A stretch of 64,000 bases of DNA from Zoogloea dura (GCF_012927165.1 NZ_JABBGA010000013.1:62001-126000); one strand, 5' to 3'. Numbered from the stretch's first letter, positions 45,444 through 55,982 are shown. The notes: generated from the letters alone by a model not told the origin. Numbers and translations: made by a program.

Positions 45444-46568
45444 TCAGGGCCGGGCTTCCCACTTGCCATTGGCAAACTGGTAGAGCGTGACGCCCCCCTC
45501 GCGGCTGTCGCCGCTGGCATCGAAGGCGACATTGCCGGTGACGCCCTTGAAGGACACCTTCTGCAGCTGCGGCAGGTATTTGGCCGGTTCGGCCGAATTG
45601 GCGGCCTTCATGGCCTCGATCAGGGCCGTGGCAGCGTCGTAGCTGTAGGGGGCATAGAGCTGCACGGGAACGCCGAAGCGCTTCTTGAAGCGCTCGTTGA
45701 AGTCCTTGCCGCCGGGCATCTTGTCCATCGGGATGCCGGCCTGGGTGCAGTACACGTCGCTGCTCATGGCGGCACCGGCGATCTTGATCATCTCGGCGGT
45801 GCACGCCCCGTCGCCGCCCAGGTATCTGGCAGTGATGCCGAGCTGCTTCATCTGCTTGAGCAGCGGCGCGCCCTGAGCGTCCATGCCGCCGTAGAAGATG
45901 GCGTCCGGCTGGGCGGCCTTGAGCTTGGTGAGGATGGCGGCGAAATCGGTCGCCTTGTCGTTGGTGAACTCGCGCCCGACCGGCGGCGTGCCGAGCTTCT
46001 TGAGGCTGTCCACCAGAGCATCGGCCAGCCCCTGGCCGTAGGCGGTGCGGTCATCGATCACGGCAATGCGCTTCGCCTTGAGCACCTCGGTGGCGAAGCG
46101 GGCCATCGCAGCGCCCTGCTGCAGGTCGTTGGCGATGACCCGGTAGGTGGTCTTGAACTTCTGCTGGGTCAGCTTGGGGCTGGTGGAGGACGGTGTGATA
46201 GCCGGAATCCCCGACTGTTCGTAGATGCGCGAGGCGGGAATGGAGGCGCCGGAGGTCACATGCCCCACCACCCCCTTCACGCCGGCGTCGGCAAGGCGCT
46301 GGGCCACGGTGGTGGCGGTGCGCGGATCGGCCTGGTCATCCTCGGCCAGCAGCTCGAACCGGACCTTCTGGCCCCCCAGCGTCACACCCCTGGCGTTAGC
46401 GTCGTCCAGGGCCAGCTGGGTGCCGAACTGCTCATCCTTTCCGACATGGGCGATCGGCCCGGTCAACGGGCCGGCAAACCCGATCTTCACCACCACGTCG
46501 GCGTACAGGGCCTGGCTTCCCGCCAGCAGGCAGGCCGCCACGGCCAGTCGTCTCACACTGTGTTTCAC
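45444..46568 (-). CDS. Branched-chain amino acid ABC transporter substrate-binding protein 2
   Basis: A 374-residue periplasmic binding protein, paralogous to the next gene and sharing most motifs (VKGVVGHVTSGASIPASRIY, IDDRTAYGQGLADALV, PGGKDFNERFKKRFGV). A signal peptide ends near ALYADV. The GTG at 46568 is chosen because AGGAGG lies about 9 nt upstream and it gives a normal signal peptide. As first gene of the liv cluster it would offer the same permease a second specificity. It is divergent from the BamE-like gene. Confidence 0.93.
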   Translation of the reverse strand: MKHSVRRLAVAACLLAGSQALYADVVVKIGFAGPLTGPIAHVGKDEQFGTQLALDDANARGVTLGGQKVRFELLAEDDQADPRTATTVAQRLADAGVKGVVGHVTSGASIPASRIYEQSGIPAITPSSTSPKLTQQKFKTTYRVIANDLQQGAAMARFATEVLKAKRIAVIDDRTAYGQGLADALVDSLKKLGTPPVGREFTNDKATDFAAILTKLKAAQPDAIFYGGMDAQGAPLLKQMKQLGITARYLGGDGACTAEMIKIAGAAMSSDVYCTQAGIPMDKMPGGKDFNERFKKRFGVPVQLYAPYSYDAATALIEAMKAANSAEPAKYLPQLQKVSFKGVTGNVAFDASGDSREGGVTLYQFANGKWEARP

Positions 46569-46691
46569 GGGTCTGTCCTCCTGCGTTTCGGGTTCATGCC
46601 AGAATGGGCACAGCCTCATGCCCACAACAGGGCGGATTGTACCCACGCCGGCCTGCTTTGGCGGCACCGGCATCCACAACAAGGAATCACC

Positions 46692-47174
46692 ATGCGCAGG
46701 CTGTTTTACCTGTTTCTGGGCCTTCTGGCCGCCCTCGGCCTGGCGGGCTGCGACGCGGTCACCATGAAGGATTTGAAACCCGGGGTATCCACCGGCTTCG
46801 ACGTGCGCGACCGCCTCGGCAAACCGGGCATCGAATGGCGCAACGACGACGGCAGCGTGACCTGGGAATACACCCGGCAGCCGGAAGGCACCGAGTGCTT
46901 CATGGCCACCATCGGGCCGGACAACATCCTGCGCAGCCTCGAAAACGTGCTCACACCGGCCAACTTCGCCCGGGTCCAGCCAGGGTGGACCAAGGACCAG
47001 GTCCGCCGCCTGCTCGGCAAGCCGCGTTCGGTCCAGCAATTCACCCTCAAGAAGGAAGAGGTGTGGGATTGGCGGATGCCTCCGGAATTCAGCGCAGACG
47101 TCTTCTTCAACATCCACTTCAGTGATGACGGGCGTGTCGGCAGCACCAGCCGCACGGTCCAGCCAAGGGGCTGA
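46692..47174 (+). CDS. BamE-like (SmpA/OmlA) lipoprotein
   Basis: A 160-residue outer-membrane lipoprotein with signal peptide and lipobox LAGC (MRRLFYLFLGLLAALGLAGC). Two BamE-type repeats follow: GVSTGFDVRDRLGKPGIEWRNDDGSVTWEYTRQ and VQPGWTKDQVRRLLGKPRSVQQFTLKKEEVWDWR. Each has the Gx(S/T)...V...LGxP pattern. It is longer than BamE and is probably not the BAM subunit itself but a relative of unknown role. It is divergent from the liv cluster and precedes the chemoreceptor gene by 96 bp. Confidence 0.85.
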   Translation: MRRLFYLFLGLLAALGLAGCDAVTMKDLKPGVSTGFDVRDRLGKPGIEWRNDDGSVTWEYTRQPEGTECFMATIGPDNILRSLENVLTPANFARVQPGWTKDQVRRLLGKPRSVQQFTLKKEEVWDWRMPPEFSADVFFNIHFSDDGRVGSTSRTVQPRG

Positions 47175-47270
47175 ATGCCGCGCCGGAAGTGACTTTCTAC
47201 TCCCTCAAGATGCTAAAGCGTATGGAGAAAACGCCGTAATACGTCTGGAAGTCATGCCCAGGAACCCGTC

Positions 47271-49058
47271 ATGCGCCAGAATCTGCCCATCACCCAAAAT
47301 GAGTACCCCATCCCGGATGGCTCGGCCATCATCAGCCACACGGATCTGAAGGGGCACATCACCTACTGCAACGACGAGTTCATCGCCGCCAGCGGCTTCT
47401 CCCGATCCGAAGTCATCGGCCAGCCCCACAACATCCTGCGCCACCCCGACATGCCGCCGGAGGCCTATCGGGACATGTGGTCCACCCTCGAACGGGGCCT
47501 GCCGTGGAGTGGCATCGTCAAGAACCGGCGCAAGAACGGGGACTTCTACTGGGTCAAGGCCACCGCCACCCCGCTGGCCGACCAGTCCGGCTACATGTCG
47601 GTCCGCGTCAAGGCCGGACGCAGCGAGATCGCCGCCGCCGACGCACTGTACGGTCGCATGCGGACCGACCCGGGCATCCGGCTCGAGCAGGGCCAGCTTG
47701 CCCCGACAGGCGTACTGGCAGCCCTCGGCAGATTCCTCCCCCACCCGAGCCTGAAAGCCCGCATCTACCTGATCAGCGGCGGGCTGACCGCCCTCAACGT
47801 GATCGTCGCCGCGGTCGGCCTCAACGCCACAGACCATTCCCGCAACGCCTACAGCAACGCGGTCAGGGACGAAAGCCGCCTCATCCAGCAGCTTGCCCTC
47901 CCCCCCGACGACCCCGTCCGTGCCAGCCTGCAGCGCCATGCGGAGGCCAGCCAGGGAGCACTGCAACGCATCGAGGCGGAAGATGCCAGCACCCGCCAAT
48001 GGCTCATCGGCCTCGGCCTGTCCGGGCTGTTGCTGGCGGCCATCGCCACCGTCCAGCTGATCCGGCGCCTCGGCCATTCCGTCGATGCCGGCAAGCGCGT
48101 GGCGGAAGCCATCGCCAAGGGCAACATGCTGGAGCCCCTGCCGCCCGCCTCCAATGATGAACTCGGGGCGCTGATCATCCACCTGGCGGTCATGCGCAAC
48201 AACCTGCATGAACTGGTCGCCTCCATCCGCAACCAGGTCAACGCCCTGCTCGGCAACGCCCGCGAGCTGAGCAGCACCGCCTCCGACACCCGGGTGCTGG
48301 CCGACGCGCAGGCCGAATCCGCCTCGGGCATGGCTGCCGCCATCGAGCAGTTGTCGGTGTCCATCGACCACATCAGTGAACACGCCCGGGAATCCCGGGA
48401 GCTGTCGGAAACCTCCGGCGAGCGGGCTGCCACCGGCTCCCGGGTGATCAGCCATGCGGTGAGCGAGATGCGGGCGATTGCCGACTCGGTCAACCTCACC
48501 GCCGGATCGGTGCGCAACCTGGAATCCCTTTCCGGCGAGATCTCGATGATCGTCGGGGTCATCCGCGAGATTGCCGACCAGACCAACCTGCTGGCGCTCA
48601 ACGCCGCCATCGAAGCGGCGCGGGCCGGCGAATCGGGCCGCGGCTTCGCGGTGGTGGCGGACGAAGTGCGCAAGCTGGCCGAGCGTACCGCCAACTCCAC
48701 CGCCGAGATCACCACCATGATCGAGCGCATCCAGAGCGCCACCCGCCACGCCGCCGACGACATGGACGAAGGCGTCAAGGGCGCGGCGCGGGGCGTGACC
48801 CTGGCCGACGAGGCCGGCGGCACCATCGGCAGCATCCAGGAAAGCAGCAGCCAGGTGCTCGGATCGGTGGAAGGCATCACGCTGGGGCTGACCGAGCAAT
48901 CGGCCGCCGCCCGGGACATCGCCCAGCGGGTCGAACAGATCGCCGGTGCCTCGGAATCCAACGCGGCCAGCGCGGCCCGTATCACCCAGTCGGCCGAGCA
49001 ACTCGAAGAACTGGCCCGCACCCTGGAAACCCTGTCCTCCCGCTTCCGCATCGCCTGA
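47271..49058 (+). CDS. PAS-domain methyl-accepting chemotaxis protein (Aer-like)
   Basis: A 595-residue chemoreceptor. The N-terminal cytoplasmic PAS domain (about 10-110) has the Aer-type pattern [41 protein letters not shown], which binds FAD in Aer and senses redox or oxygen indirectly. A basic linker and transmembrane helix near 168-186 follow, then a short exposed loop, a second helix near 246-262, a HAMP domain, and the signalling helices with the hairpin [41 protein letters not shown]. It has no large periplasmic sensor domain. No che genes are adjacent, so it joins a distant array. Confidence 0.95.
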   Translation: MRQNLPITQNEYPIPDGSAIISHTDLKGHITYCNDEFIAASGFSRSEVIGQPHNILRHPDMPPEAYRDMWSTLERGLPWSGIVKNRRKNGDFYWVKATATPLADQSGYMSVRVKAGRSEIAAADALYGRMRTDPGIRLEQGQLAPTGVLAALGRFLPHPSLKARIYLISGGLTALNVIVAAVGLNATDHSRNAYSNAVRDESRLIQQLALPPDDPVRASLQRHAEASQGALQRIEAEDASTRQWLIGLGLSGLLLAAIATVQLIRRLGHSVDAGKRVAEAIAKGNMLEPLPPASNDELGALIIHLAVMRNNLHELVASIRNQVNALLGNARELSSTASDTRVLADAQAESASGMAAAIEQLSVSIDHISEHARESRELSETSGERAATGSRVISHAVSEMRAIADSVNLTAGSVRNLESLSGEISMIVGVIREIADQTNLLALNAAIEAARAGESGRGFAVVADEVRKLAERTANSTAEITTMIERIQSATRHAADDMDEGVKGAARGVTLADEAGGTIGSIQESSSQVLGSVEGITLGLTEQSAAARDIAQRVEQIAGASESNAASAARITQSAEQLEELARTLETLSSRFRIA

Positions 49059-49071
49059 CCCGGGCGGGCCT

Positions 49072-49110
49072 GGTGCGCCATGGCACAGGCGCCATGGAGC
49101 ACCTGCTCCA
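49072..49110. promoter_or_regulatory. Overlapping dyads after the chemoreceptor gene
   Basis: GGTGCGCCATGGC (49072-49084) pairs with GCCATGGAGCACC (49091-49103) except for one G-A mismatch, and TGGAGCACCTGCTCCA (49095-49110) is a second dyad with 7-bp arms. The first may end the chemoreceptor transcript. The second is about 110 bp upstream of the sigma-54 promoter, the distance of an enhancer site. Confidence 0.4.
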
Positions 49111-49220
49111 CAATTGAACACGAACAAGCGATACACCATGCACTGCAACATTCTGGCGCACCACCCCCAATACGCTGATAAATAAGGCCTTTCAACTCAT
49201 CAGCAATCCTGATCGAATCT

Positions 49221-49235
49221 TGGCACGTCCCCTGC
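49221..49235 (+). promoter_or_regulatory. Sigma-54 promoter of the aldehyde dehydrogenase gene
   Basis: TGGCACGTCCCCTGC has the GG and GC doublets exactly 10 bp apart and matches the -24/-12 consensus closely. It lies 57 bp upstream of the aldehyde dehydrogenase ATG. Aldehyde dehydrogenases of this type are often controlled by AcoR-like activators; no such activator is in the window. Confidence 0.8.
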
Positions 49236-49292
49236 TGAATACACGGCAACGCTGTACCGAGCGTTCCGAAACCAAATTCAGGAGGAGATACC

Positions 49293-50813
<1,521 letters not shown>

Positions 50814-50844
50814 TTCAAGAGTTGTACGTGTAAGGCAAGGTGTT

Positions 50845-50874
50845 ACGGGGCGGGATATCTCGCCCCGTTTTTTT
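50845..50874 (+). terminator. Rho-independent terminator after aldehyde dehydrogenase
   Basis: ACGGGGCG and CGCCCCGT form a perfect 8-bp stem followed by seven T residues. It lies between the dehydrogenase and the DUF779 gene, so DUF779 may be expressed mainly by read-through at a lower level. Confidence 0.9.
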
Positions 50875-50899
50875 CTTTCTGGAACCGGAAACACCCATC

Positions 50900-51271
50900 A
50901 TGACCGAACGCATCGTCGCCACCGACTCCGCCCTGCAATTCATCGACGAGCTGCGTGCCGAGTTCGGTCCCCTGATGTTCCTGCTCTCCGGCGGCTGCTG
51001 CGACGGCAGCGTGCCCAACTGCTACAAGGTCGGTGAAGTCATCCCCGGCCAGACCATGCTGCTGATCGGCCAGGTGGGCGGCGCCGACTTCTACCTGGGC
51101 CACCAGGAATTCCAGTATTACGAGAACTGCCAGCTGATCCTCGACACCAAGCCCGGCAACGGCGGCGACTTCTCGCTGGACTGCGGCCGCGGCCGCGCCT
51201 TCGTCACCGAATCGCGCCTGCTGTCGGACGAGGAGCGGGCCGGCCTGCCCCCCGTCCAGCCCGGCGCCTGA
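50900..51271 (+). CDS. DUF779 family protein
   Basis: A 123-residue protein of the DUF779 family, which is typically found beside aldehyde dehydrogenase genes. Cysteines occur in LLSGGCCDGSVPNCY and in QYYENCQLILDTKPGNGGDFSLDCGRGRAF, enough to bind a metal or form disulfides. Function is unproven; a chaperone or quality-control role for the aldehyde dehydrogenase has been suggested by genome context alone. It starts 26 bp after the terminator hairpin. Confidence 0.9.
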   Translation: MTERIVATDSALQFIDELRAEFGPLMFLLSGGCCDGSVPNCYKVGEVIPGQTMLLIGQVGGADFYLGHQEFQYYENCQLILDTKPGNGGDFSLDCGRGRAFVTESRLLSDEERAGLPPVQPGA

Positions 51272-51292
51272 CACTGCCGCCGGCAAAGCACC

Positions 51293-51616
51293 TCACTCCG
51301 GCACGTAGACCAGGCTGCCGTCCGGCATCCGCCAGGCCGTGCCGGCCCGCTTGCCGCCGCTCGCATCCGCCGCACCGCCATCGCCCCGGAAGCGCTCGAT
51401 GCGCTGGCCATCCCGGATGATCACCTCCATGGCCGGTGAGCCCGCATTGCGGATCACCGTGACCCGTTCACCGCCGATCAGCCCTGGCGGCACGCCGGCC
51501 AGCGCCACCAGCAGCGCCGCGGCCAGCACCAGGAACACATCCACCAGGTTCACCAGGGACAGCAGGGGATCGTCGTCGTCCCCCTCATCGTGAAGCCCCA
51601 GCCGCAGCCCCTTCAC
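51293..51616 (-). CDS. DUF2149 protein, ExbD-like
   Basis: A 107-residue protein with a short acidic N-terminus, one transmembrane helix and a periplasmic tail. The helix reads SLVNLVDVFLVLAAALLVALAG with D26 buried in it, closely resembling the ExbD/TolR helix (PLVDVFLVLL), whose aspartate carries protons. The periplasmic part ends with GSLVYVPE. The GTG start overlaps the ExbB-like stop as GTGA, so both are translated together. It is the third gene of the Sel1/ExbB-like/DUF2149 operon. Confidence 0.85.
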   Translation of the reverse strand: MKGLRLGLHDEGDDDDPLLSLVNLVDVFLVLAAALLVALAGVPPGLIGGERVTVIRNAGSPAMEVIIRDGQRIERFRGDGGAADASGGKRAGTAWRMPDGSLVYVPE

Positions 51617-52134
51617 GATGCGCTCTCCAGCACGGTGCCGGCCTGCGCCGGAAGCCCGCCGCTGCCCGCCTCGAGCGCAGCCAGGTCCTGGGCATACCAG
51701 CGCCGCCGCACAGTGGCCACGCCAAAGCTCAGAGCCGCCGCCAGCAGTGCCAGGATGACCGCGGAGAAAGCCACCGACAGGCTGCGCGACACTTCGGCCA
51801 CCTGCCCCTCCCCGAGGGCCCGCAGGGCCGGCCCCATCGGGATCATCGTCGCCACCAGGCCCAGCATGGGCGCCACCCGGGCCGCCAGGCGCACCGGCTC
51901 GAGGCGTTTCACGGCCAGCGCTTCGAGCGCCGCCGCCCCCAGCCGGGGATCCCGCCGGCGTGCCTCCGCCAGCTCGAAGCCGGCCCGCCGGCCGGTACGG
52001 CGCTGCACGGCCTGCAGCATGAAGGCCCCCAACGCATGGAAGGCATAAAGGAAGACGACGGCGATGGCCAGCAACACCGGCGCCAGGAACAACTGGCCGG
52101 CCTCGTACATGAGGCCTTCGATCAGATTCAGCAT
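51613..52134 (-). CDS. MotA/TolQ/ExbB proton-channel family protein
   Basis: A 173-residue inner-membrane protein with three hydrophobic segments. The third conserved stretch, APMLGLVATMIPMGPALRALGEGQVAEVSRSLSVAFSAVI, aligns with the ExbB/TolQ channel helices. It is shorter than ExbB at the N-terminus. With the downstream DUF2149 protein (ExbD-like) it can form a minimal proton-driven stator. The upstream Sel1-repeat gene ends three bases before its ATG. No TonB gene is nearby. Confidence 0.88.
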   Translation of the reverse strand: MLNLIEGLMYEAGQLFLAPVLLAIAVVFLYAFHALGAFMLQAVQRRTGRRAGFELAEARRRDPRLGAAALEALAVKRLEPVRLAARVAPMLGLVATMIPMGPALRALGEGQVAEVSRSLSVAFSAVILALLAAALSFGVATVRRRWYAQDLAALEAGSGGLPAQAGTVLESAS

Positions 52135-52137
52135 GAT

Positions 52138-53085
52138 TCACACTCCACGGGCAGGAAGGGGGGCAACAGACAGGGACATGAAAGGGCCACGGCGCGGGCG
52201 CCACTGGCGCGCCAGGCCGCTCAGGAAGGCCGCCAGCAGCAGCGCCGGCAGCCAGCCACCGGCGGGCTGCGTCTCCGTCGCCAGCTTCGCCACGACGGGT
52301 TGCAGACGCTGGCCAACGGGCGCCGCTGAGGCGGCAGCCACCCCGGCAGGCGCCGCGGCGGGCGCGGGAGGCGGTGACAGATCGGGCCTGTCCACCAGGC
52401 GGCGGGCCGCGGGCGTCGCCCCCCTGCTCCCGGACGAAGCCGCCCCGGCTGGTGTGGATGGCGGTGCAGCCGCCGCCTCCAGCAGATCGCCCGGCAGGGG
52501 CTGGGCGCCCGCCAAGGGTGGCGGCACACCAACACCGCGCGCGCGGCCGTCCCGGTCGCCCACGTGGTAGCCGGTACGCAGGAACTCGATGGCGTCCGGG
52601 TTACCGTCCGCCGCGGCGGCCTCGAACCAGCGCCGGGCTTCCACCTCATCGCGGAGCACACCCTTGCCCTCGTGCAGGGCGCTGGCGTAATGCAGCTTGC
52701 CGAGGGTCGCATAGGGCGAATCCCCGGCCAGGGCGGCCCGCCGCATCAACTCGGCGGCCCCCGCCGGGTCAGGCGCCACGGCGGCCCCGTCCTGCAACAT
52801 CAGGGCCTTCCAGATCATCGCGCCGATGTAGCCGGCGGCAATGCAGCGGTCGAAGATCTTCATCGCCGTTTCGTGGTCGCCGCACTTTTCCAGCAGGTAA
52901 CCCTTGCTGCACACCATCATGCTGGCCGGCTGGTCGGCCATGTACTCCAGGGTCTGGTCGCCCACCACGTGGGCCAGGTCGGTGGGCTCGCCGGTCTGCG
53001 CGACGGGGCCGCCGCAGAAGCGGTTGTCGGCCTGCGCACCCACCAGCGCCAGCGCCAGCAGGGCGCCGGCCAGGGGTCGTTTCAT
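52138..53085 (-). CDS. Sel1-repeat periplasmic protein with C-terminal transmembrane anchor
   Basis: A 315-residue protein. Residues 1-19 are a signal peptide, residues about 45-175 are TPR/Sel1-like helical repeats (AMKIFDRCIAAGYIGAMIWKALML; RRWFEAAAADGNPDAIEFL), and residues 180-265 are an Ala/Pro-rich linker. A hydrophobic helix at 276-291 (LPALLLAAFLSGLA) is followed by a basic tail. The likely topology is periplasmic repeats tethered by the C-terminus. It is the first gene of the operon with the ExbB-like and DUF2149 proteins and may be the part moved by that channel. This function is inferred only from context. Confidence 0.75.
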   Translation of the reverse strand: MKRPLAGALLALALVGAQADNRFCGGPVAQTGEPTDLAHVVGDQTLEYMADQPASMMVCSKGYLLEKCGDHETAMKIFDRCIAAGYIGAMIWKALMLQDGAAVAPDPAGAAELMRRAALAGDSPYATLGKLHYASALHEGKGVLRDEVEARRWFEAAAADGNPDAIEFLRTGYHVGDRDGRARGVGVPPPLAGAQPLPGDLLEAAAAPPSTPAGAASSGSRGATPAARRLVDRPDLSPPPAPAAAPAGVAAASAAPVGQRLQPVVAKLATETQPAGGWLPALLLAAFLSGLARQWRPRRGPFMSLSVAPLPARGV

Positions 53086-53181
53086 CCTCGGGTCCTTTCC
53101 GGGCGGCGGACGGTGCCCGCCTCGACCCCACTTTAGGGGCCGCTCCGCCCCTCGCGCAGCCGCATCCTGCCCGCCGGACAA

Positions 53182-53196
53182 CGGGCAATCTGCCCG
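53182..53196. promoter_or_regulatory. 15-bp dyad upstream of the cupin gene
   Basis: CGGGCAATCTGCCCG is an inverted repeat (arms CGGGCA/TGCCCG). An ATTGCCCG half-site follows at 53224-53231. Almost the same dyad occurs upstream of selO at 55934-55948, so both may bind the NarL-type regulator encoded between them. Confidence 0.45.
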
Positions 53197-53336
53197 CCCC
53201 GGGTGCACCGCCCGGCCGGGAAGATTGCCCGCGCCTTTCCGGGCAGGCTGACCTCGGCGGCCACAGCCCATGCGGGTTCTACTGCGTTCCGGCCATCCGG
53301 CCCGATCTTCACCACCCACCCGCAGGAGACTTCCCC

Positions 53337-53798
53337 ATGCCCCACACCGGCTTCGACGACAGCACCATCGACTGGCAACCCTTCGGTGACTTCCCCCACT
53401 TCCAGTTCGCCATCCTGCACGTGGACCGGGCGCGCAACCTGGCCGACGTGCTGTTCCGCTTCGCCGCTGGCCAGCAGATCGTCCTGCACCGCCACAAGGC
53501 CCTCAACCACACCTTCGTGCTGCGCGGCGAGCACCTGATCTACGAGGAAGACGGCAGCCTGCGCGAAGCCCGCCCGACCGGCAGCTACACCATCTCGCCG
53601 GCCAGCGAGACGCCTCACCGGGAGGGTGGCGGCAAGCAGGACGCCATCGTGCTGTTCAGCATGCGCCCGGAGCCGGGCGAGCTGCTCTACGAGATACTCG
53701 ACGACGCCGGCAGGCTGATCGCCGAAGTGACGCTGGACACCCTCGAGGCCCTCTTCAACGCCCGCCTCGCCACCAACCAGGAGGCCGTGGCGGCCTGA
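53337..53798 (+). CDS. Cupin-domain protein (acetylacetone-cleaving/ChrR-like)
   Basis: A 153-residue protein with the two cupin motifs: VLHRHKALNHTFVLRGEHLIYEEDG (metal-binding HxH and E) and a later strand PASETPHREGGGKQDAIVLF holding the last His. Such small cupins are metal-binding dioxygenases or regulators. The exact substrate is unknown. AGGAG lies about 8 nt before the ATG. It is divergent from the Sel1 gene and convergent with the response regulator gene. A dyad 141 bp upstream matches one before selO. Confidence 0.82.
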   Translation: MPHTGFDDSTIDWQPFGDFPHFQFAILHVDRARNLADVLFRFAAGQQIVLHRHKALNHTFVLRGEHLIYEEDGSLREARPTGSYTISPASETPHREGGGKQDAIVLFSMRPEPGELLYEILDDAGRLIAEVTLDTLEALFNARLATNQEAVAA

Positions 53799-53805
53799 AC
53801 CCGGC

Positions 53806-54441
53806 TCAGATCAGCCCCAGGCGCAAGGCCAGGCGGGTCAGCTCGATGTCGCTGCGCACGCCGAGCTTGCTCTTGATCTGGTAGTGGCAGTTCTGCACCG
53901 TCTTGGCCGAGATGGACAGGCGGGTGCCGATCTCCTCCGGCCCCAGCCCGTCCAGCAGCAGGCGCAGGATCTCGAACTCCCGCGGGGCCAGCTCGGCCAG
54001 GGGCTCCCGCGGCCGGTCGATGAGGGCCAGGGCCAGCTCGGGCGCGATGTCCGGGCTGATCACCTGGCGCCGCGCCGCGACCTGGTACACCGCCTTCAGC
54101 AACTCGTCCGGCGGGCTGCTCTTGGTCACATAGCCCAAGGCCCCGGCGCGCAGGGCCTGGGTGGCGAACAGCGGCTCGCGGTGCATGGTGAACACCAGGA
54201 TGCGCGCCGCCCCGTCGCGCTGCAGCAGCCGGCGGATCAACTCCACCCCGCCCATGTCGGGCAAGCCCAGGTCGAGCACCATCACGTCCGGCGCCAAGGC
54301 CTTGAACTGCTCCAGGGCCTCGCGCGCCGACGCCGCCTCCCCCACCACCGCCAGGTCCGGCCGGGTCTCGAGCAGGCGCCGATAGCCCTCCCGCACAATG
54401 GCGTGATCGTCCACCAGCAGGACACGGATCCTCTCAGTCAT
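53806..54441 (-). CDS. NarL/FixJ-family response regulator
   Basis: A 211-residue response regulator. The receiver domain has the acidic pair VDDHAIVREGYRRLL, the phosphoacceptor D57 in VMVLDLGLPDMGG, and FTMHREPLFATQALRAGALGYVTKSS. The C-terminal LuxR-type HTH is LAPREFEILRLLLDGLGPEEIGTRLSISAKTVQNCHYQIKSKLGV. It overlaps the sensor kinase by 8 bp, so they are a cognate pair. Dyads of type CGGGCAAyyTGCCCG flank the system. The ATG at 54441 gives the normal N-terminus; the upstream in-frame ATG would lengthen the overlap. Confidence 0.93.
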   Translation of the reverse strand: MTERIRVLLVDDHAIVREGYRRLLETRPDLAVVGEAASAREALEQFKALAPDVMVLDLGLPDMGGVELIRRLLQRDGAARILVFTMHREPLFATQALRAGALGYVTKSSPPDELLKAVYQVAARRQVISPDIAPELALALIDRPREPLAELAPREFEILRLLLDGLGPEEIGTRLSISAKTVQNCHYQIKSKLGVRSDIELTRLALRLGLI

Positions 54442-55834
54442 CAGCCACGCCCTCCTCAATCGCCGCCGGCGGAAAGTCCGCCTCCACCCGCATCCCTTGC
54501 GGCAGCCGGCGGATCAGCGCAAAACGTCCGCCCAGCGCCTCGACCCGCTCGCGCATGCCCAGCACGCCGAGCCCGCTGCCGGCCGTCGGCCCTTCGACGC
54601 CATCACCGTCGTCCTCGACCCGCAGCCGGCAGCCCTGCAGGTCGAGGCTCAGGGCCACGCTCACCCGGGTCGGCGCGCCGTGGCGCAGGGCATTGGTGAG
54701 GCTCTCCTGGACGATCCGGTAAAGGCTCACCGTCAGCCCGTCGGCCAGGCCATCGATGTCTCCGGCCAGCATCAGCTCGAAGCGGCAGCCCGACTGCCGG
54801 CGCCGCCAGCCGGCCACCAGCTCCTCGAGCGCCGCCTGCAGGCCGAACTCATCCAGGCCCACCGGCCGCAGTTGCAGCAGGATGTCCTGCAGGCTCTCCA
54901 TCATGTGGGCGGTCACCCCGGCGATCGCACCCGCCGCCGGCAGCAGCGCCGGATCATGGACTTCGGCCCGGCTGCGCACGAAGGCCGCCTCGGCGCCGAT
55001 GGACGCCAGGCACTGGCCGAACTCATCGTGCAGCTCCCGCGCCAGGTGGCGCCGCTCCTCCTCGCGCACCGCCAGCAGGCGCAGGGCCAGCCGGCGCTGC
55101 TCGGCCAGGGTGCGGCCCAGCCGCTCGGCCAGGTGGTCGAAGCCGGCGGCGATCCGGCGCAACTCCACCAAGCGCGGCCGCGGCATGCGCGCCGCCAGAT
55201 CACCGCCCTCCATGCGCCCCAGCACCCCCAGGATTTCGTCCGCCGGCGCCAGCTCGCGGCGCACCGGCCGGTAGATCAGCAGGTTGAGCAGCAGGATCGC
55301 GACGGTCATGCCCAGCACCGTGGACATCTGCCCCCACACCGCCACGCCCTCCGAGTCCAGGTCCGGCGTGACGATGAACTCCCCCACCTTGACCCCCGGG
55401 TACTGGCCGATCACGCCGCGGTAGCGCACCTCCGGCCCGATCAGGCGGGCCAGTACCCAGCGGATCGGCGCAGGGGCCTGGCCCTCCTCATGAAAGCAGC
55501 GATTGACGATGGGCCGCTTGTAGATGTCCTCCACCTCCACGCAGATGCCCAGCAGCGGACCGATGCCGTCGAGGGACGACAGGGCCAGCCCGTCCAGGCT
55601 GCGCTGGAAGGCATCGCGCAGCTGATCGGCCTCGCCGGCGATCAAGCGTTCGACGGTGCCGCCGGTGCGCTCCACGTGCACACGGATGCGCTCGCGGGCC
55701 TGCTGCAGCACCACCCCGCAGGCGACCAGACCGACACACAGGGCAAACAGGGTGACCCGCAGCAGCAACTGGCGTTTCAGGTCAATGGCAGCCGGTGGTG
55801 GCGTCAGCGGTGGCGTCATGTTGGGCTCTTCCAT
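54434..55834 (-). CDS. Sensor histidine kinase (HPK7, NarX-like architecture)
   Basis: A 466-residue inner-membrane kinase. Transmembrane helix 1 (about 20-45), a periplasmic sensor region (about 46-165) containing two cysteines (GICVEVED and NRCFHEEG), transmembrane helix 2 (about 168-188), HAMP, then HisKA_3 with phosphoacceptor H269 in RELHDEFGQ, and HATPase with NALRHG and [11 protein letters not shown]. The signal is unknown. It overlaps the response regulator gene by 8 bp. The CGGGCAATTTGCCCG dyad lies 100 bp upstream. The M6 start is also possible. Confidence 0.93.
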   Translation of the reverse strand: MEEPNMTPPLTPPPAAIDLKRQLLLRVTLFALCVGLVACGVVLQQARERIRVHVERTGGTVERLIAGEADQLRDAFQRSLDGLALSSLDGIGPLLGICVEVEDIYKRPIVNRCFHEEGQAPAPIRWVLARLIGPEVRYRGVIGQYPGVKVGEFIVTPDLDSEGVAVWGQMSTVLGMTVAILLLNLLIYRPVRRELAPADEILGVLGRMEGGDLAARMPRPRLVELRRIAAGFDHLAERLGRTLAEQRRLALRLLAVREEERRHLARELHDEFGQCLASIGAEAAFVRSRAEVHDPALLPAAGAIAGVTAHMMESLQDILLQLRPVGLDEFGLQAALEELVAGWRRRQSGCRFELMLAGDIDGLADGLTVSLYRIVQESLTNALRHGAPTRVSVALSLDLQGCRLRVEDDGDGVEGPTAGSGLGVLGMRERVEALGGRFALIRRLPQGMRVEADFPPAAIEEGVADD

Positions 55835-55933
55835 CCTTCCCCCAGGGCGCGAGGAACCATACCATAGTGAAATAGTCGGATTTTACGTGCGACTCCGGGA
55901 GAGCCGCGGCCACGCAGCCTACCCCAAGCCCGG

Positions 55934-55948
55934 CGGGCAATTTGCCCG
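55934..55948. promoter_or_regulatory. 15-bp dyad between the kinase and selO
   Basis: CGGGCAATTTGCCCG is a perfect inverted repeat, 35 bp before the selO ATG and 100 bp before the divergent kinase start. It is nearly identical to the dyad at 53182-53196 on the other side of the two-component genes. Confidence 0.5.
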
Positions 55949-55982
55949 ACCCCATGAAAACGACAGCCTTCCCCCGACCACC

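Noticed and set aside
45078-47174. A 698-codon plus-strand frame over the liv binding-protein genes
   Set aside because: Only its last 160 codons (from 46692) form a recognisable protein, the BamE-like lipoprotein; the rest is antisense to livK.
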